DNA of 38,059 bases from CAZBGL01 sp964491375 (GCA_964491375.1 CAZBGL010000006.1:1-38059), one strand, 5' to 3'; shown: positions 24,534 through 32,516, numbered from the stretch's first letter. A program made the numbers and translations. The notes: generated by a model from the letters alone, not told the origin.

Positions 24534-24971
24534 TCACGACTTGTGACACCCCCCGCACTCGTAGGGGGCCCGTTTCCCCTGGGTGCGGTTCACCTGGGCG
24601 TGACAGCCCCGGCAAAGCCCGTGGAAGGCCTTGAACAGCGAGGGGATCTTGTCCCGGCCCAGCTTCTTGCGCAGGGCGTCGTATCGCCGGTCGTAGTCCC
24701 GGGCCCGGGTGGAGAGGTGACAGTCGTGGCACAGCCCCCCGTGGCGCAGATCCATGTGGCACCCCTTGCAGCTCACCCGCCCTGAGGGCACGGGGGTCAC
24801 GTTGTGGTGGCAACGGTCGCACGGCACCCCGTACTGCTCGACATGGGCACGGTGGCGCAGGGTCACCACGCCCCGCCGCGCCCGGGGCAGGCGGATCTCC
24901 GGACTCAGGGCCCACGCGGCCGTGGCCGTGAAGACGGCCGCCGCGACCAGGGCCTTCCAGCGCACGCCCAT
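24534..24971 (-). CDS. Periplasmic five-haem c-type cytochrome
   Basis: 145 residues. Sec signal (MGVRWKALVAAAVFTATAAWA) then five CXXCH haem-attachment motifs: CDRCH (51-55), CKGCH (68-72), CHDCH (81-85), CRGCH (120-124) and CGGCH (139-143). Extra His residues (such as His40, His43, His56) can serve as distal ligands. The layout resembles small c7/c3-type electron-transfer proteins with an extended middle segment (RARDYDRRYDALRKKLG). It probably carries electrons in the periplasm of a respiratory chain; the partner is not evident. Strong Shine-Dalgarno (GGGAGGAG) before the ATG at 24971. It is the last gene of the leftward dapL operon, 35 bases after the nitroreductase gene. Confidence 0.9.
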   Translation of the reverse strand: MGVRWKALVAAAVFTATAAWALSPEIRLPRARRGVVTLRHRAHVEQYGVPCDRCHHNVTPVPSGRVSCKGCHMDLRHGGLCHDCHLSTRARDYDRRYDALRKKLGRDKIPSLFKAFHGLCRGCHAQVNRTQGKRAPYECGGCHKS

Positions 24972-25006
24972 CTAGCTCCTCCCTCCCAGGGCCCGTCGCC
25001 GGGGCG

Positions 25007-25582
25007 TCACCAAAGGATCAGTTCGTCCAGCCCCCGTTTCGGCACATGGTGCACGCCGTCCGCGTCACGCCAGTACCGGATGTCCCCGTCGGGCGGCAGG
25101 TCCTCGATCACCACGGTCTCGGCCGGTTTGCCCAGGGCGATCACCAGACGGATCAGGAGGTGTTCGGGGATCCCCAGGGCCTCGCGGAGCCGCTCCCGCT
25201 GGACCGCCCCGATCATGCAGCCGCCCAGGCCCCGCTCCACCGCACCCAGCAGGATCGTCTGGGCCGCGATACCGTCGTCGCACCACCAGTCCTTGGTGAT
25301 CCGGGTGTCCACCAGGAGGACGACGTAGGCCGTGGGCCGCTCCCCGGGCGCAGGGCCGGGCCAGTCGGTGAGATAGGCGGCCCACGCCAGGCAGGGGAAG
25401 ATCTTGTCGTTGGTTTCGGGATCGTTCGCCAGGATGTACTTGAGGGGCTGGCGGTTGGCCGCCGAGGCCGTGTGCCGGGCCAGGTCCACCAGTTCCACCA
25501 GGGTCTCCCGGGAGATCCGGTGGGACTCGTCGAACCGGCGGTAACTGCGGTTTCGGAGCACCAGATCGCGGAGGCTCGTCAT
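25007..25582 (-). CDS. Nitroreductase-family flavoprotein
   Basis: 191 residues, typical of the FMN-dependent nitroreductase family, which reduces nitro-aromatics, quinones or related substrates using NAD(P)H. The N-terminal FMN-binding segment is VLRNRSYRRFDES, followed by ARHTASAANRQPLKYIL. The GLGGCMIGAVQRERLREALG stretch and VIALGKPAE match the second half of the fold. IAAQTILLGAVERGLGG is the usual dimer/FMN helix. Substrate cannot be assigned. The ATG at 25582 has GAAGGA just upstream. A 185-base gap separates it from the phosphatidyltransferase gene, but strand and order suggest the same operon. Confidence 0.88.
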   Translation of the reverse strand: MTSLRDLVLRNRSYRRFDESHRISRETLVELVDLARHTASAANRQPLKYILANDPETNDKIFPCLAWAAYLTDWPGPAPGERPTAYVVLLVDTRITKDWWCDDGIAAQTILLGAVERGLGGCMIGAVQRERLREALGIPEHLLIRLVIALGKPAETVVIEDLPPDGDIRYWRDADGVHHVPKRGLDELILW

Positions 25583-25767
25583 GGGTCCTTCTCCCGACTC
25601 CCAACCGATGAGGGGCTGCGGGCTCGCGAGGCGAACGCCTGGGACGGCGCACGGCCGAGGTCCCCACGGGGCCGATCGTGCGCCGAAAGCCATGCGGGCG
25701 CGGCCCTCGTCACCACCGCCGAGGACCGTTTCCCCCGACGGTTCCGGCCCCGTGGCCCCGAACGCCT

Positions 25768-26316
25768 TCATGCGGCCCGGGCCGAGCGAGCCCGCAGCGT
25801 CCACGCCACCACATAGTGCGCCCCCGAGACCACGGTGGTGGCCAGCGTGGCGCCGAACGCGGCCGGGAGCCAGGGTTCCAGCGGCGCGCCCGCGCCATGG
25901 AGCACCACCAGGAGCACGGTGACCAACTGCACGGCCGTGTTGGCCTTGCTCAGGAACGTGGGCCGGATCTCCAGGCTGCCGGTCACGGCCCGGTACGCGA
26001 GGGCGCCAGCCAGGATCACCCCGTCCCGGCCCACCACCGCCAGGGCGAGCCACGGCGGGAACCGGCCCAGGGAGGCCAACACGAGCACGCTGCCCACGAT
26101 GAGCAGCTTGTCCGCCAAGGGGTCCAGCATCGCCCCCAGCCGCGACTCCAGGTGCCACCGGCGAGCCAGGTGGCCGTCGAGCGCGTCGGTCAGGGCCGCC
26201 ACGGCCCCTACCCCCAAGGCCGAAGCGTACCGCTCAACGGCCAGGAGCGACAGAAGGACCGGAACCAGGGCGATGCGCGCCCCGGTGAGCAGGTTGGGCA
26301 CGTGCCGCACGATCAT
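25768..26316 (-). CDS. CDP-alcohol phosphatidyltransferase (PgsA-like)
   Basis: 182 residues from ATG 26316 (a TTG at 26322 is possible). Integral membrane enzyme class that joins CDP-diacylglycerol to an alcohol; many members of this size are phosphatidylglycerophosphate synthases. The catalytic pattern D-x2-D-G-x2-A-R-x8-G-x3-D-x3-D is complete (Asp44, Asp47, Gly48, Arg52, Asp65, Asp69), with NLLTGARI at the N-terminus and several hydrophobic helices. The acceptor is not defined by sequence, so pgsA is likely but not certain. It lies 39 bases after the broken queC in the same direction. Confidence 0.87.
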   Translation of the reverse strand: MIVRHVPNLLTGARIALVPVLLSLLAVERYASALGVGAVAALTDALDGHLARRWHLESRLGAMLDPLADKLLIVGSVLVLASLGRFPPWLALAVVGRDGVILAGALAYRAVTGSLEIRPTFLSKANTAVQLVTVLLVVLHGAGAPLEPWLPAAFGATLATTVVSGAHYVVAWTLRARSARAA

Positions 26317-26355
26317 GGGCAAGGCAACCCCCGGGACCGCCCGGCGGCGGCCGGT

Positions 26356-27038
26356 TCAGGTCCGGTACGGGGTGGGGTCGGGGACCCCGGCTTCGGCAAA
26401 CCCCTTCTTCCGAAGAAGGCAACTGTCACAACGGCCGCACGCCCGCCCCTGAGGGTCCGGATCGTAACAGGACAGGGTCAGGGCATAGTCCACGCCCAAC
26501 TCCGCGCCCCTGCGGATGATCTGGGCCTTGGTCATCCGCAGGAGCGGGGCATGAATCCGGAACCGCCGGCCTTCCGCTCCGGCCTTGGTGCCCAGGTTCG
26601 CCACCCGCTCGAACGCCTCCAGGAACTCGGGACGGCAGTCCGGATAGCCGGAATAGTCCAGCGCGTTCGCCCCGATGAACAGATCCGCGGCACCCAGCAC
26701 CTCGGCCCAGGCGAGCCCGAACGAGAGGAAGATCGTGTTCCGGGCGGGCACGTAGGTGACCGGAATCTCCCGGCCGATCTCCTCCACGGAGCCGGGGTGG
26801 GGGACGTCGATGTCGTCCGTGAGGGCGGATCCTCCGAAGGCCCGAAGGTCCAGACGCACCAGCTTGTGATCCACAGCCCCCAGGGCCCCGCCACCCGGCG
26901 GGCGGCCTCGAGCTCGGGCGCGTGGCGCTGCCCGTAGTCGAAGCTCAGGGCGTGGCACGCAAAGCCCTCGGCCCGGGCCACGGCCAGGCACGTGGCCGAG
27001 TCCAGCCCGCCGCTCAGGAGCACCACGGCCTTTCTCAT
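26356..27038 (-). pseudogene. queC: 7-cyano-7-deazaguanine synthase QueC, interrupted by a one-base frameshift
   Basis: QueC makes preQ0 from 7-carboxy-7-deazaguanine with ATP and ammonia, for queuosine. The first part (ATG 27038, overlapping the dapL stop as ATGA) reads MRKAVVLLSGGLDSATCLAV with the PP-loop SGGLDS, and FDYGQRHAPELEAARRVAG. The second part continues one frame over from about 26890: ALGAVDHKLVRLDLRAFG, VPARNTIFLSFGLAWAEV and DYSGYPDCRPEF. The C-terminal zinc cysteines are in LSCYDPD and ACGRCDSC. Adding one G to the run at 26886-26889 (CCCC on the plus strand) restores VAGALGAVDHK, matching the family. Restored length would be 227 residues, normal for QueC. All motifs are otherwise intact, so a sequencing error or very recent mutation is likely. 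Confidence 0.88.
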
Positions 27039-28279
27039 GTCCCGCATGCCCCCCACCGGGTGCGGATCCGGTCCACCGCCTCCTCCACGTTCTCCCGGTC
27101 GCCGAAGGCGGACAGCCGGAAGTACCCCTCGCCGCTGGGGCCGAACCCGCTGCCCGGCGTGCCCACCACGTGGCACTCCTCGAGCAGCCGGTCGAAAAAG
27201 TCCCAACTGGAGAGGCCCTCGGGGGTCCTGAGCCAGATGTACGGGGCGTTGACCCCACCGTAGCACGCGATGCCGGCCGCAGCCAGCCCTTCGCGGATGA
27301 TCCGGGCGTTCTCCATGTAGTAGGCGATCACCTCCCGGACCTGCGCCCACCCTTCGTCAGTGTACACGGCCGCGGCCGCCCGCTGGACCGGGTAGCTCAC
27401 CCCGTTGAACTTGGTGGACTGGCGGCGGTGCCACAATCGGTTCAGGGAGACGCGCCCGCCGTCCGGGGTTCTGGCCTCCAAGGCCTCGGGGACCACGGCG
27501 AACGCGCACCGCACGCCGGTGAACCCGGCGGTCTTGGAGAAACTGCGGAACTCGATGGCGCACCGGACAGCCCCGGGGATCTCGTAGATGGAACGCGGGA
27601 TCCCGGGCTCGGTGATGAACGCCTCGTAGGCCGCATCGAACAGGATCACGGCCTCGTGCTCCAGGGCGTAGTCCACCCAGCGGCGAAGCTGCTCCCGTGT
27701 GGCCACCGCACCCGTGGGGTTGTTCGGGAAGCACAGGTAGATCAGGCCCACGGGTTCCGGGGGCGGGTCCGGGACGAACCCGTTCTCCTCGGTGCAGGGC
27801 AGGTACACGAGCCCCTGGTAGTAGCCCCGTTCGTCTGCCGGACCGGTGCGTCCCGCCATGACATTGGTGTCGTTGTACACCGGGTACACCGGGTCGCAGA
27901 TGGCCACCCGGTTTTCCAGCGCGAAGATGTCCAGAATGTTGGCGGTGTCGCACTTGGAGCCGTCGGACACGAAGATCTCCGACGGCTCGAGCGCCACGCC
28001 CAGGGGCCGGTACACCCTTTCCCGGATCGTCTCGATCAGGAAGTCGTAGCCCTGCTCCGGACCGTACCCCCGGAAGGTCTCCGGCCGGGCCATCTCCTCT
28101 ACGGCCCGATGGAACGCCTCCACCACCGCGGGCACCAGGGGCCGGGTCACATCGCCGATTCCGAGCCGGATCACCCGGGCGTCGGGGTGGGCCTCGGTGA
28201 AGGCCCGGACGCGCCGCGCGATCTCCGGAAAGAGGTAGCCCGCCTTGAGTTTGAGGTAGTGAGCGTTTGCCAGCGCCAC
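27035..28279 (-). CDS. dapL: LL-diaminopimelate aminotransferase
   Basis: PLP enzyme that converts tetrahydrodipicolinate directly to LL-diaminopimelate using glutamate, a bypass of the succinylase route in lysine and peptidoglycan synthesis. 414 residues, normal length. Start GTG 28279 with AAAGGA about 7 bases upstream gives the typical DapL N-terminus (ANAHYLKLKAGYLFPEIARR). Other signatures are IRLGIGDVTRPL, GYGPEQGYDFLI, VSDGSKCDTANI, CFPNNPTGA and the PLP lysine Lys249 in SFSKTAGFTG. DapL in this class supports a Deltaproteobacteria-like source, although it also occurs in other bacteria and plants. It overlaps queC by ATGA. Confidence 0.96.
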   Translation of the reverse strand: MALANAHYLKLKAGYLFPEIARRVRAFTEAHPDARVIRLGIGDVTRPLVPAVVEAFHRAVEEMARPETFRGYGPEQGYDFLIETIRERVYRPLGVALEPSEIFVSDGSKCDTANILDIFALENRVAICDPVYPVYNDTNVMAGRTGPADERGYYQGLVYLPCTEENGFVPDPPPEPVGLIYLCFPNNPTGAVATREQLRRWVDYALEHEAVILFDAAYEAFITEPGIPRSIYEIPGAVRCAIEFRSFSKTAGFTGVRCAFAVVPEALEARTPDGGRVSLNRLWHRRQSTKFNGVSYPVQRAAAAVYTDEGWAQVREVIAYYMENARIIREGLAAAGIACYGGVNAPYIWLRTPEGLSSWDFFDRLLEECHVVGTPGSGFGPSGEGYFRLSAFGDRENVEEAVDRIRTRWGACGT

Positions 28280-28587
28280 GGTCCATCCTTTCGCGTCTCT
28301 TCGGTCCGCAGTGGAAGATCTTCTGGTAACAGAGCGCCGGTGGGGGCGTCAAGGCGGAGCTCCCACACCGGGCCGAGAAAACACGACAAGTTGAGCACCT
28401 AAAGAAACCGAGGATCGAGCCGATAACGCAAGCACCGGTTCGGATTCCGCCGGCCACACGGTGCGGGGACGAGGAAACGCCCTTACGGCGGCACGCATTG
28501 CGCATCGAACCCTGTTTCGTTTGGGCATGGACCCAGGGGACGCCCCTGACGTTGACCCGGACCCCCAGCACAGGGAGGACATCAGGG
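28280..28587. other. Divergent intergenic region between dapL and the chemoreceptor
   Basis: About 308 bases with no gene. It holds the sigma28 promoter at 28400-28426 (listed separately). On the minus strand a weak possible dapL promoter, TTGACG (28352-28347) with TTACCA (28329-28324), has 17-base spacing. In-frame codons extend upstream of the receptor start as far as 28498 but read as a non-membrane, Pro/Thr-rich peptide and lie after the likely transcription start; they are not treated as coding. Confidence 0.5.
28400..28426 (+). promoter_or_regulatory. sigma28 (FliA) promoter for the chemoreceptor gene
   Basis: TAAAGAAA (28400-28407), 11-base spacer, GCCGATAA (28419-28426). The -10 is identical to the enterobacterial FliA consensus GCCGATAA, and the -35 matches TAAAGTTT at its first five positions with ideal spacing. 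Predicted transcription starts near 28434, giving a 150-base leader before the ATG at 28588. It places this receptor in the late flagellar regulon. Confidence 0.85.
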
Positions 28588-30702
28588 ATGAAAATCGCGG
28601 GGAAGATGACGTTGCTAACTGTGGCGGGCGTGATCGTCCTGGGCGCGGTCACGGCCGTGACCAACACCTTGGCCCTCCGCAAGGCCGGCGAGGCCGAGAT
28701 GGCCAAGATCCGTGAAACCCTGATGGCGGACAAGAAAGAGAAGCTCCAGGATCTGGTGCAGAACATCATCACCATGATGGAGCGGGCCTACCGGGATGCG
28801 CGCGACCCGGAGAAGGCCGCGGAACTGTACCGGGACTCCCTCCAGCACCTGGTGGACGTGGCCTACAACGCGATCCGGGCGGCCTACGAGACCCCGGGGC
28901 TCACCGAGGAGGAGCGAAAGGAACGAGCCAAGGAACTCGTGAAGGCCCTCCGCTACGGCGAGAAGGGGTACTTCTGGATCAACGACACCACCCCCGCCAT
29001 GATCATGCACCCCATCAAGCCGCAGCTCGACGGGAAAGACCTTTCGAACTTCAAGGACCCCAACGGAAAGAAACTGTTCGTGGAGTTCGTGAAGGTATGC
29101 CGGGAAAAGGGCCAGGGGTTCGTGGACTACCTGTGGCCCAAGCCCGGCTACGAAGAACCCGTACCCAAGCTGAGCTTCGTCAAGCTGTTCGAGCCGTGGG
29201 GTTGGATCGTGGGCACCGGCGTGTACCTGGAGACCGCCGAGAGTCGAGCCCAGGAGCAGGTGCTCCGTGCCATCGGCGACATGCGGTATGGGCCCCAGGG
29301 CAAGGACTACTTCTGGGTCAACAACGTGGACGGGGTCATGGTCATGCACCCCATCAAACCCAGCCTCAACCACAAGAACCTGCTGGATCTTAAAGACAAG
29401 AAGGGGACCCCCTTCTTCCGTCAATTCGTAGAAGTGTGCCGGAAGGAGGGGCAAGGGTTCGTCCGCTACTACTGGCCCAAGCCCGGGTTCGACGAGCCCG
29501 TGGCCAAGCTGAGCTTCGTCAAGCTGTTCGAGCCGTGGGGTTGGATCGTGGGCACCGGAGTGTACCTGGACGACGTGGAAGCCGAGCTCGCGGTGCTCCA
29601 GAAGAAGGTCGGGGACCGGGTCCGCCGGCAGGTGGCCAGCCAACTCGCCGCCGTGGTGGCGGTGACCCTGCTGGTGGCCTTGGTGACCGTGGTCATCGCA
29701 CTCCGCATCTCCCGGCCCATCGTGTCGGTCACCCGTATGCTCAACGACATCGCCCAGGGCGAGGCCGATCTCACCCGGAACCTCGAGGTGGCCACCCGGG
29801 ACGAACTGGGTGAGATGGCCGAGGCGTTCAACCGGTTCCGGGGCAACATCGCCGGGTTGGTGGGCCAGGTGAAGGAGGCGAGCCTGGAGCTGGCCTCGAT
29901 GGCCGAAGAGCTGTCGGCCACCACGGCGCAGATGGCCTCCAGCAACGAGGAGGTCTCCTCCCAGGCCGTGGCCGTGGCCTCGGCCGCCGAGCAGATGAGT
30001 TCCACCGTCCAGGACGTGGCCCGCAACGCCTCCGGGGCCAGCGAGGGCGCCGAGCAGGCCCTGCAGGCCGCCTCCGAGGGGGCGGGCATCATCTCGGCGG
30101 CGGCCGAGGCCATGCACGAGGTGGCCAAGGTGGTGGAGGAAGCCGGCAACACCGTGGGGGCGCTGGGCAAGCGGTCCGAGGAGATATCGGTGGTGGTGGA
30201 GGTGATCGAGGACATCGCGGACCAGACGAACCTGCTGGCGCTGAACGCGGCGATCGAGGCGGCGCGGGCAGGGGAGCACGGGCGGGGTTTTGCGGTGGTG
30301 GCGGACGAGGTGCGCAAGCTGGCGGAGAAGACGGTGAAGGCGACCCAGGAGATAGCGGGGACGATCGAGGCGATCCAGGGGGAGGCGCGGGCGGCGGTGG
30401 CGTCGATGGCGGCGGGGGGAGAACAGGTGGAGCGGGTGCAGGCGTTGGCGCGTCGGGCGGGGGAGGCAGTCCGCTCGATCGAGGGGCGCACGCGGGAGTC
30501 TGCGGAGCGGATTCGGCAGATTGCGGTGGCCACGGAGGAGCTGTCGGCGACGATCCGGGAGGTGGCGGGCAGCACGGAGCAGATTGCGAAGGGGCTGGAA
30601 CAGAATAGCGAGGCGGCGAGCGAGCTGTTGCGCACGACGGACAGCCTGGCCACCCAGGCCGAGACCCTCAAGGGCCGCGTGGAGCGGTTCCGGACCGCCT
30701 GA
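28588..30702 (+). CDS. Methyl-accepting chemotaxis protein with tandem Cache domains
   Basis: 704 residues. TM1 is at about 7-30. The periplasmic part (31-351) has two Cache_2-type repeats: about 124-216 (GEKGYFWIND, MHPIKPQLDGKDL, WIVGTGVYLE) and about 235-328 (GKDYFWVNNVDGV, MHPIKPSLNHKNL, WIVGTGVYLD). TM2 is at about 352-373, followed by HAMP (374-425) and the signalling coiled coil with tip DQTNLLALNAAIEAARAGEH and GFAVVADEVRKLAE. Cache domains bind small organic acids or similar; the ligand is unknown. The ATG at 28588 follows GGGAGGA. It stands alone, with its own sigma28 promoter and a strong terminator. Residues about 531-686 are encoded with a strikingly different codon choice (see findings). 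Confidence 0.95.
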   Translation: MKIAGKMTLLTVAGVIVLGAVTAVTNTLALRKAGEAEMAKIRETLMADKKEKLQDLVQNIITMMERAYRDARDPEKAAELYRDSLQHLVDVAYNAIRAAYETPGLTEEERKERAKELVKALRYGEKGYFWINDTTPAMIMHPIKPQLDGKDLSNFKDPNGKKLFVEFVKVCREKGQGFVDYLWPKPGYEEPVPKLSFVKLFEPWGWIVGTGVYLETAESRAQEQVLRAIGDMRYGPQGKDYFWVNNVDGVMVMHPIKPSLNHKNLLDLKDKKGTPFFRQFVEVCRKEGQGFVRYYWPKPGFDEPVAKLSFVKLFEPWGWIVGTGVYLDDVEAELAVLQKKVGDRVRRQVASQLAAVVAVTLLVALVTVVIALRISRPIVSVTRMLNDIAQGEADLTRNLEVATRDELGEMAEAFNRFRGNIAGLVGQVKEASLELASMAEELSATTAQMASSNEEVSSQAVAVASAAEQMSSTVQDVARNASGASEGAEQALQAASEGAGIISAAAEAMHEVAKVVEEAGNTVGALGKRSEEISVVVEVIEDIADQTNLLALNAAIEAARAGEHGRGFAVVADEVRKLAEKTVKATQEIAGTIEAIQGEARAAVASMAAGGEQVERVQALARRAGEAVRSIEGRTRESAERIRQIAVATEELSATIREVAGSTEQIAKGLEQNSEAASELLRTTDSLATQAETLKGRVERFRTA

Positions 30703-31010
30703 AGTCCCCACCTCGCCCCGACGGGGCGCACCGGCCGCGTCCGGCGGAAACACCGCCGGGCGCGGCCGTTTCTTTTTGGCGGTTGCCACCCAGCCGCCCT
30801 GCGGGGGCAGACTTCTGCCCGCGAATTCGTGGGCCGAAGGCCCGGCGCCGGATCCGGATTCCTACGGAAGAACGTTCTGGAGCGGGTGGAGGGCGGCCAT
30901 CCGGGCGAATGGGGTCGCTTACCGAAGTCGAAGGCGCCCCGGGCCCCCGAAACCGGCCGGGACCGGGCAGGAGTGGCCGCCCGGCCCGCACCCGTGGTAC
31001 CTTCGCCGCC
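30703..31010. other. Intergenic region before radA
   Basis: Holds the chemoreceptor terminator (30732-30777). The remaining 230 bases show no gene, no convincing promoter and no Shine-Dalgarno close to the radA ATG. Confidence 0.5.
30732..30777 (+). terminator. Rho-independent terminator of the chemoreceptor gene
   Basis: A 16-bp stem with one mismatch (30732-30747 with 30753-30768), loop AAACA, followed immediately by TTTCTTTTT (30769-30777). It lies 30 bases after the receptor stop codon. Confidence 0.93.
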
Positions 31011-32372
31011 ATGGCGAAAGCGGAGCGCGTGTTCGAGTGCCAGCAGTGTGGCGCCCAGGCCCTCAAGTGGCTCGGGCGGTGTCCAGACTGCGGGGCGTGG
31101 GGGAGCCTGGCCGAGGTGCGGCGGGCCCCCTCGCCCACCGAGGGCGCGGATCGACGGGCCGGCCCCCCCGGCCGCCCCCTTCCCCTGGCGAAAGTGGAGG
31201 TGGGGGGAGAGATCCGGTGGCCTTCGGGATTGGAAGAACTGGACCGGGTGCTCGGCGGAGGGATCGTCGCAGGGGCAGCGGTGCTCGTGGGAGGGGACCC
31301 GGGCATCGGGAAGTCGACCCTTCTCCTCCAGATGCTCCAGCATCAGGCCCGGCAGGGCCGCACGGTCCTCTACGTGACCGGGGAAGAGTCCGCGGCACAG
31401 ATCCGCATGCGGGCCGAGCGGTTGGGCGGCGCGCCCGAGCGTCTGTGGGTGCTCAGCGAGACCCGGCTCGACCGGGTGCTCGAAGCGCTCGGCACGGTGA
31501 ACCCGGACGTCGCCGTGGTGGACAGCGTCCAGACCCTGCACGCTTCCGAACTGGGGAGCGCCCCGGGCACGGTGAGCCAGGTCCGGGAGGTGTCGGGCCG
31601 GCTGGTGGTCTGGACGAAACCCCGGGGAATCCCCCTGTTCCTGGTGGGGCACGTGACCAAGGAGGGCGCCATCGCCGGCCCGCGGCTCCTCGAGCACATG
31701 GTGGACACCGTGCTGTATTTCGAGGGGGACCGGGGCCAGCCGTACCGGATCCTGCGGGCGGTGAAGAACCGTTTTGGCTCGACCAACGAAGTAGGCGTGT
31801 TCGAGATGGCGGACCGGGGACTCCTCGGCGTGGCCGACCCGTCTGCGCTCTTCCTGGCGGAGCGGCCAGAGGGCGCACCCGGATCGGCCGTGGTGCCGTG
31901 CCTGGAGGGCACGAGGACCCTTCTGGTGGAGATCCAGGCGCTGGTCGTGCCGGCCACGTTCGCCACCCCCCAACGCACCACCTCGGGCATTGATCGCAGC
32001 CGCATCCAGATCCTGGCGGCCCTCTTGGAGCGTCGCCTGGGCATTCCCCTGTCGACCCACGACATCTTCGTGAACGTGGCCGGCGGGATCCGGGTGGCCG
32101 AACCCGCCGCGGACCTGGGCCTGGTGGCCGCGGTCCTCTCGGCGTTCCGCAGCCGTCCACTGCCCTCCGACGCCGTGTTCTTCGGGGAGGTGGGGCTGGC
32201 CGGCGAGATCCGAAGCGTCTCTCGGCCGGACGCCCGTCTCGCAGAGGCCCGCAAGCTGGGCTTCCGGCGGGCCTATGCGCCCCAGGCCACGGCCCAGCGC
32301 CTGGACGGGCCCGGGGGACTGGAGGTCACGGGGGTGGCGAGTCTCCAAGAGCTCCAGGAGCGGGTGGTGTGA
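31011..32372 (+). CDS. radA: DNA repair/branch-migration ATPase RadA (Sms)
   Basis: 453 residues, normal length for RadA, a RecA-like ATPase that promotes branch migration in recombinational repair. N-terminal zinc finger with Cys10, Cys13, Cys24 and Cys27 (CQQCG, CPDCG). Walker A GGDPGIGKST is at about 94-103, and the RadA-specific KNRFG motif at 252-256 (VKNRFGSTNEVGVFEM). The C-terminal Lon-like domain has DIFVNVAGGIRVAEPAADL and FFGEVGLAGEIRSV. The ATG at 31011 gives the family N-terminus; it lacks an obvious Shine-Dalgarno. Confidence 0.96.
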   Translation: MAKAERVFECQQCGAQALKWLGRCPDCGAWGSLAEVRRAPSPTEGADRRAGPPGRPLPLAKVEVGGEIRWPSGLEELDRVLGGGIVAGAAVLVGGDPGIGKSTLLLQMLQHQARQGRTVLYVTGEESAAQIRMRAERLGGAPERLWVLSETRLDRVLEALGTVNPDVAVVDSVQTLHASELGSAPGTVSQVREVSGRLVVWTKPRGIPLFLVGHVTKEGAIAGPRLLEHMVDTVLYFEGDRGQPYRILRAVKNRFGSTNEVGVFEMADRGLLGVADPSALFLAERPEGAPGSAVVPCLEGTRTLLVEIQALVVPATFATPQRTTSGIDRSRIQILAALLERRLGIPLSTHDIFVNVAGGIRVAEPAADLGLVAAVLSAFRSRPLPSDAVFFGEVGLAGEIRSVSRPDARLAEARKLGFRRAYAPQATAQRLDGPGGLEVTGVASLQELQERVV

Positions 32373-32392
32373 GGCGGGGGCGAACAAAGCCC

Positions 32393-32421
32393 TTGACCGG
32401 TGCCCGGCTTCCGTCTATATA
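32393..32421 (+). promoter_or_regulatory. sigma70 promoter of tRNA-Val
   Basis: TTGACC (32393-32398), 17-base spacer, TATATA (32416-32421). It ends 14 bases before the tRNA 5' end, as expected for an independently transcribed tRNA. Confidence 0.82.
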
Positions 32422-32434
32422 GTGGGGTCCTCAC

Positions 32435-32509
32435 GGGCGATTAGCTCAGCGGGAGAGCACTGGCCTCACATGCCAGGGGTCGCAGGTTCGATCCCTGCAT
32501 CGCCCACCA
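32435..32509 (+). tRNA. tRNA-Val(CAC)
   Basis: 75 bases including an encoded CCA. Acceptor stem GGGCGAT/ATCGCCC (32435-32441 with 32499-32505), discriminator A, then CCA. The anticodon stem CTGGC/GCCAG encloses loop CTCACAT with anticodon CAC (valine, codon GUG, abundant in this GC-rich genome). D arm with GCTCAGCGGGAGAGC and T arm with GCAGGTTCGATCCCTGC are canonical. Confidence 0.96.
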
Positions 32510-32516
32510 GTTCACC

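Noticed and set aside
25583..25771. Extension of the nitroreductase to an ATG overlapping the phosphatidyltransferase stop (25771)
   Set aside because: It would add over 60 residues unlike the family; the ATG at 25582 has its own ribosome-binding site and gives the usual start.
28498..28587. Upstream in-frame start of the double-Cache receptor
   Set aside because: It would place 30 non-membrane residues before TM1, while the ATG at 28588 has a good ribosome-binding site and the expected N-terminus.
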